From Candolleomyces eurysporus (lineage: Eukaryota > Basidiomycota > Agaricomycetes > Agaricales > Psathyrellaceae): a stretch of DNA of 64,000 bases. The notes under the pieces were generated by a model, which was given only the letters and a program-made list of their open reading frames with translations, ran no database searches and was not told the origin of the DNA. The DNA is taken from the NCBI GenBank assembly GCA_027579435.1, contig JANBPK010000823.1, forward strand, positions 31,839-95,838, written 5' to 3'. The stretch's first letter is position 1; each line of letters starts with the position of its first letter. This document shows, in pieces, positions 11,301 through 22,099 of the stretch. The position numbers and the translations under genes are program-made.

Positions 11301-12285
11301 GCTGAGTGCGTTGACGATCGAGACAAACAAGCTTCTCTCACCGTAATAATCCATTGAAACGGTCTTTCACCTCTTGCGAAACATCGGACGGACAAGAGTC
11401 CATGATTCTTGACAACACCTCCATCCTCTTGATAAGTTCGTTGAATTCCTGCTTATTCTCGCCATACGCCTACTCATGGATTGATACGGGAGATAGCGGC
11501 TAATTAAAGGGAGGACTCACATCGATCGTATCGCAAATGACCAACAGTCCTGCAGCAACACTCTTCAACGGGGGAAACACATCCGATACGTCGACCACCT
11601 TCCGGAGCGTGGCCTTGACACCATCGTAGATCTTGTTTGCAAGCCCCGCTGGTTGATGTTCGACGTGGGCAGTGATTTCCTGAGGCTCGTTCTCCGCGTG
11701 AGATGCGCCAGTCGCAGGGATGTTTGATTGAGTTGGAGACAATAAATCCAAGGGATCGCCCTCGACGACTGCCGCACCATGGTCCTGTTTTGGATTTTCG
11801 ACGTGACCGGTGGTTCCCTGCGACTCTCCCTCTTCTTGAGACCCGGCCAAGCGCCCGCTCATAAGGGGTGGGTTCGAGACCTGCGACGCGCCGTTATGAT
11901 CGAAAGTGGAAGCAGAGGGTATGAACGTATTCTCCGCCGGGTCTTTCTGTGCTGGGAGGGAGAATATAGCTTCTGACGAAGGAGATTGGATCGCCTGACT
12001 GGAAAGATCTTGACGAAGCGCGCTACCGATACCTTGATCGATGTTGTCTTGATGGGTTTGAATTTCGCCGCGATTGGTGTTGTCAATCGGTGGATTGGCT
12101 GAAGGGACATCGGGGCTGGCTTTAGAGCTGGTGCCTGTACCCCCCGCAACGTTGAGACGGGAGGTCGGGCGAGAGCGAGATGGAGAGGGTGTGCGAGAAT
12201 CGAAACGTTCTTTGACGAAATTCACGGGACTTCTGAGAAACTCTTTGGCTTCATCCCGGCGACGAGGCCTTTTTGGGGGATCCAT
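8373..12285 (-). CDS. NACHT-WD40 NLR-like protein (left-arm copy, apparently intact)
   Basis: STAND-class NTPase of the fungal NLR type, expected to sense a ligand through WD40 repeats and oligomerise through NACHT. Start is ATG at 12285 (MDPPKRPRRRDEAKEF). Exons, from GT-AG fits: 12285-11521, 11470-11342, 11282-11138, from 11088, the NACHT exon to 9332, 9280-8552, and 8505-8373. The N-terminal about 220 residues are low-complexity. They are followed by a segment ending FPPLKSVAAGLLVICDTID that precedes NACHT in related agaricomycete proteins as I remember them. The NACHT core has P-loop GLAGTGKTT and Walker B LVLGVDALDECED. The C-terminus has about two WD40 repeats (FSPDGKYIVSGSHDQTIRLW) and a short tail exon (WLK-CKE...). 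The N at 10474 breaks the frame, but removing it gives SCRNPTEM as in the right copy, so it is probably a pad. The exon 4/5 junction is uncertain. The 3' half is nearly CpG-free. Confidence 0.85.
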
Positions 12286-12785
12286 GTCCAGTTAACCAGT
12301 AGTACGAAGTAAAGTTGAAGGGGATTGTGAAAGAGGCTGGTGGAAGTAGTGGTCGAAGCAGCCAATACACGTCCACCGCTCGAGATCGTTTTGGAAATAC
12401 AGGCCCTTCGGCCGATAAGATAAGCCGGTCCGAACAAGGTCCATCATTGCCCAATCATTGCCCTCGTTGCACTCCCGCTCATTTCTCGATCGTTACCCGT
12501 TTCTGAAAAAACATCCTAGACCCACAAGCGTCGACGTCGAAAATCAACAAATGCGTTCCTATCCGACAGCTTGCTGGTCGCCGCCAAAATTCCTCTAGCC
12601 ATGTAGCAGCATGTGAGCTCTATTCTGAAGAAATATTTCTTCCAGCCCTTTCCCCGCTTCGCCGTCAGCTGCAAAATGCGATGCCAACCACCGCAACCTG
12701 TACACTTCGCTCTCATCCCTTCAACTCTCCCATACTATCAACCAACTACAAGGAATAGCATTTCCTGTCGAACGATGGCAGTTTA

Positions 12786-13410
12786 TTGTCAAGGCTTATC
12801 ATCTATACCTCTCTTTGTGACGTCCTCCTGGAACAGACTGGGCAAGATTCATCCTCATCAGCAAGGAGAAGAGTTCATGCGACAGCGTTGGTGTGCTGCC
12901 TCCTCCCTTCCCGTCCTTTCTTTGTTACCTTTCTCCTTATCCGCGTCTCCACCTCCCTCTCCAAGCGACAACCTCTGCAACTCGTCTGGCCGGGTCCTGG
13001 GTCGCGTTCCTTGGGGCGGGGTCGTGCGATCCTCCCTGCGCTTCGACAATCGGACTCGCCAATGCCCCGCTCCCTCCACCCTCGTGAACGGATCACACAT
13101 CAAAATTCACCGCTTTCCCGGCCCTTCTCGTCATTTCCTCCCCTTTTCGCGAGCTCAAAAACCAACTTCGGTACAAGAATAGGCGATGCACACAATGCAC
13201 GCGCACCTTTGCTGCAGCCAGATCATCGTGCTTTACAGCCCTCGCTCGGGCACCGAAAACGTGGTGCCCGAGCAAAGAAGGCTAGCTCACGAGCTCGTTC
13301 CTCCGTCAGAACCAACTCTTCCCATTTATCCCGTCTCAGAACGCGTTGTTGAAGGTGGCACGATATCGGTGATGCTGAATGGAAGCATACTCTGGTCCAA
13401 GGGTTGAATC
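12786..13410 (+). repeat. Dispersed repeat family H, left-arm copy
   Basis: CpG-rich segment homologous to 15430-15870 (+), 27780-28430 (-), 37970-38480 (-) and its arm partner 43730-44330 (-). Open frames of 60-190 codons exist on both strands but have unequal lengths and frames between copies, so coding capacity is unproven. The best conserved stretch is around 13190-13260, whose plus-strand translation contains HCSQ-like text in several copies. It may be a remnant of an unrecognised gene or a transposable element. Confidence 0.6.
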
Positions 13411-13439
13411 TGGGGCCTGTTCCGCGAGGTACAAGTTGT

Positions 13440-14640
13440 CCGTTGTCGTCAACCACGCCGAATGTCTCCCATTCCCCTCTTGCGCACTCCTACAGCGAAC
13501 AAGACGTACCTCACGAACTTCGTCGCCGCCATGTTCAACCTTAGCGTTTACCTCGTCCCGAATATCATTGTTCCTCCGTTGGCTCTTGGACAAGAACGTA
13601 TTGAAGTGCAAGCAGGAGAGAGAGAAGGAGCAGCGCAATCAATGAGGGTGGCGGATGTGGTGAAGGCATATACGGGATGAAAAAGAGTCTTGCTGTGAGT
13701 ACTGTTATACCTTTTCTTTCTCGGGACGTATGTTGACTGGAACATAGGATCCGGATTATATGCACCATCGTATCGGAGACCTCGCCAAGTCTATTCCTCC
13801 ACTGCTGTTCCTGCCTTCAAACCTGCATCAAGCAACTCGGGCGCCACTTGTGACGATCGATCCGGTTGCTCACGCGAATATCAGCGCTTGGGCTCAGAGG
13901 GCCGAGAACTAGCAGCTCCCGCTGGATCAAGTAAAGACTTGAGGTGTGTGTTTATCTCTTGCTTGCCCTGGGCAGTAAATCCTCATGAAATCATATCATC
14001 TCAAGGAGCCTACCACAACGTCGTCCTGCCCGGACCACGGGCGGGTTCGACCTTGAACACGACGGATCGTGATTGCTAGTATAGTTATCTCATGCAGCGT
14101 AGCACGATTGTTATCGAGACCGAGAACGAGATAGTTTCCACCTTTTCGATGACGGCCAATCTCTCATTCTTCCTGGACCAAGCACTGCCAGCCCTTCCGA
14201 CGACGTGGAGTCGCTGTTCTTGCATAGAGCTATTGCCACCTTCTAATTTGCGCTTCTTGAGATGTTGACTCCTGACACCGTGGATGGGACCTGCCCCATT
14301 CTCGATATCTTTCAATTCCGGTCACCGAGAACCTGAGTAACGATTTCGCTGGACACCGCTATACTTGGATTGTCACCATTCCAAGAGTGTGTCCTAGCGA
14401 CGGTGCCCATGTCATAGAGGATCGCGGATATCGAGCGATCACTCTCCATTGCCCCCTGGCTTGGATGCGCAAGCATCTTTCGACGGTGTTCCGGGTCGAC
14501 GGAATGTTGGAATACTTCGAGATGATTGCTGACCGCGCTATGGTTTTTCAGGTTGGCGATTGGAATAGAATAGGCTTTACGGCGTTCTCTCAAACATTCA
14601 AACTCTCGCTGTATCGGTATCGTTCTAGTTATCCTTAAAA
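13440..14640. other. Conserved flank module of the NACHT units (left-arm copy)
   Basis: Sequence repeated with variation next to the NACHT genes: here, the arm partner at about 42.5-43.7 kb, 36.83-37.43 kb (-), about 26.93-27.4 kb (-) and weakly 20.2-20.7 kb. Plus-strand reading gives the best exon-like piece, RGYRAITLHCPLAWMRKHLS (about 14420-14480), matching PEYRAITLHHSLARGRKYLS in the 36.9-kb copy. A second piece reads DDGQSLILPGPS. Stops and frame changes prevent an intact gene model, so this is probably a decayed host gene that travelled with the NACHT duplications. Family unknown. Confidence 0.45.
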
Positions 14641-14789
14641 TTCTGACAATATAATAGGCCTAATGGCACATTCAACAGGAACTTTGACACTGAGAGATCT
14701 ATGGTGGCGATATTGTCCTCGGCTTCCATCGATCCAACCAATTGGCTTTAAATTCCCTTCTCCCTGCCCGCCCGTTCTTCACCTCCGAA

Positions 14790-15310
14790 ACTACTCGATT
14801 CCGGCAGAACACTCCACCACCATCTTCGATTTGGGTAAAAGGGTTACAGCGTTTTCGGCAACATCGATTTTTGGAGGGAACTGGAACAGACGAGGAGGGT
14901 TTTCGCCGCGGCTTTTCGTCCCACCAGAAATTCTAAACTCGATGCGTGATATCATGGTCTGTTGAAGTGGATGGTGACACAGAGCCGCGTTTTGTGTTGG
15001 CAGCGTGGTCAAGATATGGAACGATGGATCGACAGGAAGTAGCGCTATTGCGTGCAATGGATTCAACGCACCGCCAGAATCCGAGTAATCGGGAAGGGCT
15101 TACCAGTTCAACTATTACGGATCGGAAGACATGGATTCTCGATCACTATCTTTGACGACCTCCTCTCGTGTAAAGCTGTAAATTTTCTACCCTCCGTAAA
15201 ATGGCAGATTGGTGAAAGCCCTAGGGGAGGGTGCGGTGTAAGCTTCAGTTCTTCCTATTTGAACCGTGACTGAGCGCGAGCCACTATCCATCGTAGCGTC
15301 TGTCAAGGAC
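14790..15310 (-). pseudogene. Orphan last exon and 3' flank of a NACHT gene
   Basis: On the minus strand, from 15310 down, this matches the final exon of NACHT gene E (41846-42031) and its 3' flank to about 42350. It begins in the last intron, so everything upstream (NACHT core) is missing. A 91-codon ORF (15066-14791, MNPLHAIALLPVDPSF...) is shared with the right arm (42073-42348). The piece marks the inner breakpoint of the inverted duplication and shows that the arm was copied from sequence containing a complete NACHT gene end. Confidence 0.8.
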
Positions 15311-15429
15311 CATTCCTCTCCCTCGCTTACCCCATCTGGCCCCAAGCTCTGCCACCGGCCTCGGAGAACCTCATCAGCATACTATCACCGTATCTGCGAG
15401 AGTGTCAACTATACCTCCTCTGATGCCTC

Positions 15430-15870
15430 CAGAACGTCCGCGTCCTCAACAGCAAGCGGAAGAGTCCAATGTGACAGCGTTGGCATGCTCTACCCTTTCT
15501 TCCCCTCCTTTGTTCCTGACCTTTCTCTCCACCCATGCTTCACTTTGTCGATTCGTTTGCGACGATCTCTGCACACAGATTCGTCAATTCTTTGCGTCCT
15601 CCACATTGCTGGACGGGTTATATATCATAATTCAACGCTTTCCCAGCCTTCCTTGTCGTTTCTTCCTTTTCCACGAACTCAGACGCCAACTCGAACACGA
15701 ATATAGCCGATGCACGCAATGTGCGCCCACCTTCACTGCAGCCAGACCGTCATGCTTTACAGCGTTAGCTCGGGCACCTACAAACGTGTTTCTCCTTGGC
15801 TTCGTGCTCAAGCAAAGTAGGCCACCATCCTCGCGCGCTCGTTTCCTCCGTCAGGGTCAGTTGATCCAGA
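15430..15870 (+). repeat. Dispersed repeat family H, copy at the left of the spacer
   Basis: Close inverted match to 37970-38480, closer than to the arm copies. It contains a 161-codon ORF (15402-15887), but the matching frame in other copies is broken or shifted. No domain is recognised. The reading around CTQCAPTFTAARPSCFTALA is not a convincing zinc finger. Confidence 0.6.
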
Positions 15871-16237
15871 CATACATGGAGGCATAAATATATGAATTGA
15901 TTACCCTGCCTACACCCGGCCAAATAATTCGGGAACACTCATCTGCTCTCGCGCGCTCACAGTCAACTGGGACAGTCGCTGCTAGCCCCTCATCGTCACC
16001 AAGAGGCCCAATTGATCTACTTATACACTGAGGCAGTGTCAACAATGGCGCACGGGACCTTTCTTTGTACCTGCCGACCGAAACGAGAAAACAGGAAGGA
16101 GGTTGTCGTGCTAGTGATATTGGCATTGTCGTTGTTATCAACGGTCGAGAACGACCGTCATTCGAATGCAATAGGTCCGTCGACACTATCATGGTTGCAG
16201 CGAGGTCTCTAAAATTCCGATCGGTGGCCGTAATGGA

Positions 16238-16747
16238 CTAGGCTAGTCTATCTGAGATTAAACCCTCCGAGAATGCAAATTCCTTGGAACATACATACGA
16301 CGTAAAACCCTTCCATTGATTATTTATAACGACGCAGAGTGCTCTGGGTATCTGTAGTTCCTCGACAGACCCCACTTTCTCTCTGATGACCTCCTTGATC
16401 TGCGGGTTGTATCCTTGAGAGTGAGGCCCGAGGACTTTCAAGAGGGATAAGGTAAGCAAAGCACTTGCGGAGACTCGGAGTCAAACGTACTCCCCCTCTT
16501 AATATCTGCTCTCCTACTACCAACTTTCCGCGTGTACCCTTGACTTTCTTAGCTGGTAGTCGAAAGCTCGTCTGAATGCTGCTCCCCAAACCTTAGCATT
16601 GGTACTCGGACGCAGCGGTAACGTCCTTCGACAGCTATGGAGCTTGAAGAGGTTGAGGTTAGTTTCGCGAGATGTCAATGGGAGAAGGGCTAGCATCAGA
16701 GCATGGAAGAAAACTTGTTTGTAGTGGGCCGTCGCTGCGCGCGGCAT
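16238..16747 (-). CDS. Possible small multi-exon gene, unidentified
   Basis: Overlapping minus-strand frames begin at 16747 (MPRAATAHYKQVFFHALMLA) and continue in neighbouring frames to about 16238 (IKEVIREKVGSVEELQIPRA), which could be joined by one or two short introns. The composition is protein-like, but I recognise no family and cannot fix the splice sites. It might be a fragment of a host gene. Confidence 0.25.
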
Positions 16748-17422
16748 ATTCCGAGGCCTCTGGTTTTAAGATGCACCTTTCAATCGTATCTGTACTTTAC
16801 AATTTTTTTTCTGGACATAAATAAAGGGGAGGTAAAGACGTGGTGACAATGGAGGCGAGGTTATGTTGAAGACATAAATAGCAGGACAGTCACACAATCA
16901 CGGGGCCTTCGAAGCCGTATTTCTTGGCACTTAAAACTGCAGAGTACAAGTACCCGAGGCATTTAGAGGCCTCGGAATCTGGCGCTGCCGCTGTCGATGG
17001 TCTTGTGCTTGATACATTCAGAGCGTTTTTGCAACTGAAGTGCTGTTGAAGGCCTGTGCATTGCGGAGCGACCAACTGTAGCTGTCTATAACGCGAAGCT
17101 CTTCAGTTCTAGCGGAGAAGAGGAGAGAAGGCAAGCGCTCACATTATGTAGTTATCCCCAATCGAGCACTCCGACATCAGCCAGCGAGGATATTCCTNGG
17201 GGGTCCTAGTCCAGCGATGATGCGAAGTTGAAAAACGCACGAATAGTTGAAGACTCGGTTCGCCGGGTATCTACGTCATCTACGGTCCGCGCAGGGCTAT
17301 GTAATATGTAACCGACCGGTGACCGCTATAGCGAATGCCTGTACTCTTGCCTTCCTACCACATCCGGCCCCCATCCTTCCCATCTTCTATCCCATTCGAT
17401 TGCTTATCCGAGCGGCCTTTGT

Positions 17423-19728
17423 ATGGCGTATCCACCCCTCAACTTCGAGAACTTCTCGGGCGCTCATGATTTCCTGCTTGGGCAACAAACTATCAATGTT
17501 ATCGCTGGAAGTCAATACCTTTCCAACGGCGGTGGAGGTAAGCACATTGACTGAACCGATATCAATCCCTTGACTTAAATATCTCATTCCCCAGATTTAA
17601 TTGCTCGCCTCAATCCGATCCCTGATGCGTCTCACACCCGAGATCGAAAGACATCGCCTCCGGACTCGGCGTGTTTCCCTGGAACTAGGGAAGGGGTGAT
17701 CAAGGAGGTCACCACCTGGGCCGACACGGTGGACTTGGTGCCTGGGAATGGAGAAGGGGAAGTCGGGACTACCATCTCCGCCCTGGTGGTACATACACCA
17801 ACCCCCCACGTTTACTGGCTTCACGGCTTCGCCGGCTGTGGAAAGTCAGCTGTTTCCCTCAAAATTGCCGACATTTTTGAAGAATCCGGGCGCTTGCTCG
17901 CAAGTTACTTCTTCTTCCGTAACGCTGGCGACCGGAGCACGATGAAGAGATTTGCAGTGACGTTGGCGAGTCAGCTCGTGTGTGCGTTGCCTGCGACGGC
18001 CCCTTTCATCGAAACCGCTTTGCGTACCGATCCGGGCCTACTCAACAATTCCGTCTCCCTGACCAGACAGCTGGAGCGCTTGGTCTATAAACCGTTCCAG
18101 GAAGTCATGAAAGGAGACCTTCTCAAAGAGGCTTTTGCAAAAGGGCCTTACATTATTGTCATCGACGGACTCGATGAGTGTGACGACAGGCGAGGCGTAG
18201 AAGAGTTTATCAACCGTATGCTTGCCTTCTTCGACGAACACCCCACCACTCCACTCCGAATCTTCATCGCCAGTCGAGTAGAGCAACACATCCGTGAGCG
18301 TCTGGAGACTGTCGGGGTTCGGTTGGGAAATCTCGACAGTCACTCACCACTTAAAGACATTGAGAGATATTTACAGGCTTCATTTCAGATGGCAGCAACC
18401 CGGGACCGTATCATTCGAGCGTACGTTCGAGTGTGTGGGTCATGGCCAACAAAATCGGACATAGACAAGTTGAACAAGCACATCGGCGGTTCCTTTGTTC
18501 TGGCATCGACCATGTTCCAATACATAATCCAACCACCCACTGAAGAAGATCCCAGGACGCCCATGGATCGCCTCCCACTCACCCTGGAGATGAACGGTCT
18601 CGACGGCCTGTATGCCCAAACGCTCGCTCGTTCGCAACATCTCCCTCATTTCCATGACATCATTTCTACCATCACGGTCCTCCGCTATTCAATGCCAATT
18701 GTTTGGATAGCAGGCCTCCTTGGCATCCAAGCTTTCGAAGTTGTTCGTGTTCTTTTGAACCTGCAAGCAATTATTCATGTTCCTGGGACTGACGTGGAAG
18801 GCAAAGTGACAGTGTGCCACACATCCCTCCGCGACTTTCTCACCGCCGAAGGTCGCTCGGGATTTTTCTTTGTTCCACTCTCATTCCATCTTTATCTGTC
18901 ATACTATTGCTTTTTCTCCATCTTCGAAAGGAGCGAGAGACATGTGCTTGACTATGATTGGCAGTATTTCGATGCCCATTGGCGATCATTTGTTGATTCA
19001 ACCGCCTGCGACTTCATCAACGAAATTGAACAGTTCAAGACTCGTCAGCCATTGCTTGTCAATAGGCTGCCTCATCACGTCTTCCTCTGTAGCATGTTCT
19101 TCTACACCCTCTTCCGGCCACAATCCCAGCCCTTGACTGATGGCTCTTATCTACTCACCAAGTCTACCACACACTTGGCGCTGGCGGTGGAATGTACCGA
19201 CCGGCGCATTAGACTCTGGCTGGAAGGAGGCTTGGCATATAATTTATGGGGTCACGGTTTCGGCATAGTTCAAATTACTGAAAGCACATATCAAACTCTC
19301 CAGCATGACCTGCAACGCGCATCAACTGCGATCCATGCTAACGTATGCTTTTCAAAATCCATTCTGTGATTTATCCCAACGACTGACCACTCGTATCTAG
19401 TTTCCAGAAATTCTAGAATGCCAGCGTTTCTCACCTGGAATGAAAAAGGAGTTTGCTATCAGTAGAGTACGTGCAGTCGATCCAGGGCTTCAATCTTGTT
19501 ATGGTGCTAATCCTGGCTTTCAGGGTTACTGCTCGGGTATTGATATTTTCAACGTGCGTCAATTCTTGGATCATGGATGTGTTAGAGCCACTGAATCATC
19601 CTCGATAGGCGCTAACCTGGATAGTGGCTCGTGCTCGATTCAAGTGGGGAGAATTGAGAATGACACCGCCCACTTCCCTTGAGCTTTTGTTGAGGGTCCA
19701 CGGCACCCGGTTGATTCTGCAGCTTTGA
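17423..19728 (+). CDS. NACHT NLR-like protein A
   Basis: First of five tandem paralogues. Exons: 17423-17537, 17595-19342, 19401-19553, 19609-19728. All introns are GT-AG and phases agree. Exon 1 encodes a 38-residue N-terminus (FSGAHDFLLGQQTINVIAGS...) with the QQTINVIAG core. Exon 2 carries NACHT: WLHGFAGCGKSAVS (P-loop, about residues 113-126), a sensor-like FFFRNAGDRSTMKRF, and Walker B IIVIDGLDECDD (about 225-236), then about 380 residues of STAND helical region. No WD40, ankyrin or TPR repeats follow; instead exons 3-4 give a short conserved tail (DIFN then ALTWIVARARFKW). After the stop, another frame continues FDEASGVNDSDSESTSS, as in gene C, so a 1-bp shift near 19720 may have shortened the tail. 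The role is inferred to be an intracellular receptor of the allorecognition or immunity type. Confidence 0.85.
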
Positions 19729-20800
19729 CGAGGCATCGGGTGTCAACGATAGCGACTCAGAATCCACATCTTCTGGTCCAATGTTGGTACGTCCTTCACC
19801 TTTTCTTATCTTGCACAAGGTGTTTATTATTTGATTATTATGGTACTGTCCTAATCCATCGTTCTAGAACTGAGCCACAGCACCGAGCTCCAATACAAAA
19901 CACCGCTCCTAGCCCCCATCTATTCTACCGGGTCACGCCTACGCATTGATAGGATTGGAATTCGAAGTTTCCGGTGGAACGACAAGCAACCACCGACCCT
20001 CTCATCCGTTCCAGTGCGTTCAAACGATATCGCTGAAGATGGGACAGTCTCTCTCACCTCGTAGATGATGGCGGAGACCCCTGCCACAGTTGAGTAGTTT
20101 CTGACTCGAACAGAGTTTAAGACTGTATATCGCACACAAAGTATATCAATCAAACCGATGCCAAACTATTGTGCTGCTAGTAAGCGTATCTTACTTTCAG
20201 GATAAGAATTAATGACATGATACGACGAAAATCTGAGAAGAGGGTACCACTATACGTCGCTCAGTCTCATTTCGGTCGAACCGATAGAAGATTATGTTTC
20301 CATTCGGCGAATTTTACTTGCGGAATGTATCGAGTATAATACAACGAGAAATATAAGTACTCGAGAGGACGCTGCAAACGCTTGTTCAACCCCCATCGCC
20401 TACCTTAAAGACCCTAGCTTGGTGAGGAACCATGTCTAAGCAATTAAACACTTTGACACCGCATGCTGTCGAAAGATCCATCGAGAACTGGGAAACATCG
20501 AAGAACGATAGCTCAATATAAAGGCTCCTCTAGAGCTCTCAGCACTCTCAGTTCCCAGGCATTACCATTCTCAAGGTGCGTCACTTGGTGGATCCTGGGG
20601 ATGTGGAAAGCCACTGAATGGTCTCTTATAGATGCGAGAATGGGATGAAGCAAAGATTGCGCCGCGGCCTTTGTCAAACCCAACTTGTTTGAACGAACGG
20701 TGATAAGTTTGCTTTGACGTACCGGCATCATAGCAGCAATAGCGACCACGTCTTGTGCTTCCAGGCATTGAACTTACTACCCTTTCTCTTCACTCATGTT
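19729..20800. other. 3' flank of gene A with a possible extra exon and weak flank-module copy
   Basis: 19790-20090 contains an exon-like frame (RIGIRSFRWNDKQPPTLSSV) that aligns with the 3' flank of gene E, so the ancestral protein may have had a further C-terminal exon. From about 20200 to 20700 there is a weak copy of the flank module (landmark AAAGACC...GTCGAAAGATCC). No intact gene. Confidence 0.4.
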
Positions 20801-21417
20801 CCGCACGTTATATTGATAGCCATTTGTATAAATAAGAGTCGCATTCCACACAAATGTTAATTTCGAGGTCTCGAACGGAGTGACTAGCAACCACCAAACC
20901 CTCTCCCAAAACCCGTCGCGGTGTCGCCGTCTTCTATGAGCCCTTGCCCGTCGTCATATGTGACTGGTGAAAGGGGGGTATTCTTGAGGTTGTGAAAGGG
21001 TTTGATCAATGTGGGACTCCTTCGAGGGCAGGGAGTCGAGGAGAGCTAGATCACAAGCATTCAGGCAAGCTGTGGCGAGCAAAGGAAAGAACATCATGAG
21101 GGCCGATCCCTTATACCCTTATACTTCTAGTCTTAGGCCATGCATGTTCACATTCAAATGAACTTGTGTTGTCAGGCATTTATTAGTAGGTGTGGTAGAC
21201 AGATTGATCAACTATAGGTAAATCCCGACCCGCCTAGGGGAGCCTCCGCTGAGGCGAGCACGAAGGCCAGGGTACTGGGCAGACCGCAGTAGGATATCTC
21301 TCGACCTAATCTTGGTAAAGCCATAAAATATAATACTGGCTGAGGCCCACATGAGCAGCGAAAAGCTGGAACAAGAGATAAAAATTGAAACCAAGATTTA
21401 ACGATTTGGGATAACTT

Positions 21418-22092
21418 TCAGCATACACATCGTCGAGCCAATGCCAACATCGTCGTCTTGAGGATGTTGAGAAGGATGCCAGAACCGTCATTCAGATGTC
21501 GAGCTCCATAACAGCCGCCATGTTCCAGCAGCCAGCGCGGGAGGATGAAGAGAGGATAAAGTAGGGTATAATAGTGGTCCGTGTGCAAAGGTGGAGGGGA
21601 TGTTACGAGCGTGATTTCAGTGATCACCAAGTACTGTGAATCGTCGCCAATAATAAATCGGTTGAGGCCGAGGCAGAAATTGGGAAAGTAAGGGAGAAGG
21701 AAGATGAAAGATAGAGAGGATACGGAAGAAGGAGCATGGAGCTGGTGTAGTTGGGCAGAGCTGAGGCGTCCATGACGACTACACGATATAAATTCCAAGC
21801 TCCTTCTTCCCTCCGCATGTGGCGGCCGTACCCCGTCCCTCCTCTTCACAACAGCCACCGTCGACCCCGAGAGGGATGGTCGATGATGACCTCTATTGTG
21901 CTTATAGAGGTTGCCTCTGACAAGGGAGAACGAAGGGATGCAGACAAGATGGTGCAAGGATTTCTGTAGGTGGCGACAGCAACGGCGTGTACCCAGTGCT
22001 GGCAGCCAGTGCCTCCCTTCATCCAACTGAGGGTATGAGTGAGATAATGATGGGTGCATTCCAATATTCATAAAGGAAGGGAGGGCGGGCAA
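21418..22092 (-). CDS. Hypothetical protein, 224 codons
   Basis: Uninterrupted minus-strand ORF. The C-terminal half is hydrophobic and protein-like (FLLPYFPNFCLGLNRFIIGD, then YTLLYPLFILPRW), suggesting one or two membrane segments. A second frame further downstream (to about 21306) also has hydrophobic text (LGFNFYLLFQLFAAHVGLS) and could be a spliced exon. No family is recognised and no second copy is seen in the spacers. CpG content is normal. The weak point is that the N-terminal half is His- and Ser-rich and may be non-coding. Confidence 0.3.
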   Translation of the reverse strand: MPALPSFMNIGMHPSLSHSYPQLDEGRHWLPALGTRRCCRHLQKSLHHLVCIPSFSLVRGNLYKHNRGHHRPSLSGSTVAVVKRRDGVRPPHAEGRRSLEFISCSRHGRLSSAQLHQLHAPSSVSSLSFIFLLPYFPNFCLGLNRFIIGDDSQYLVITEITLVTSPPPLHTDHYYTLLYPLFILPRWLLEHGGCYGARHLNDGSGILLNILKTTMLALARRCVC

Positions 22093-22099
22093 TCATTAA

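Larger units (their letters stand above)
8320..15310 (-). repeat. Left arm of large inverted duplication
   Basis: The reverse complement of this arm matches about 41835-48900; paired coordinates add up to about 57,140. The inner breakpoint is sharp: homology starts at 15310 and 41835 (GTCCTTGACAGACGCTACG on the copy strand) and stops abruptly on the spacer side. The outer end fades near 8320/48900. Content, read from the inside out: the last exon of a NACHT gene, its 3' flank, a flank module, family H and a NACHT-WD40 gene. The inner 6 kb is highly similar between arms, while the outer 1 kb (WD40 exon) is clearly more diverged. Confidence 0.93.

Noticed and set aside
12613..13352. Overlapping 188- and 189-codon plus-strand ORFs in the left arm
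   Set aside because: GC-rich, low-stop sequence gives long frames in several phases. The right-arm partner has indels that disrupt them.
13540..13640. Cytochrome P450-like reading of SCPKANGGTMIF near family H
   Set aside because: No heme-binding FxxGxxxCxG or ExxR motif follows; the resemblance is superficial.
14040..14075. tRNA B-box-like GGTTCGACC
   Set aside because: No A box or cloverleaf could be formed around it; it lies in the flank module.
15700..15790. Zinc-finger-like CTQC text in family H
   Set aside because: Only one Cys pair, not conserved in other copies, and reading frames disagree between copies.
17387..18655. Minus-strand ORFs opposite NLR genes (also at 24402-24926, 30755-31554, 34677-35014, 40299-41011)
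   Set aside because: They recur in each paralogue only because they are antisense shadows of the conserved NACHT coding strand.
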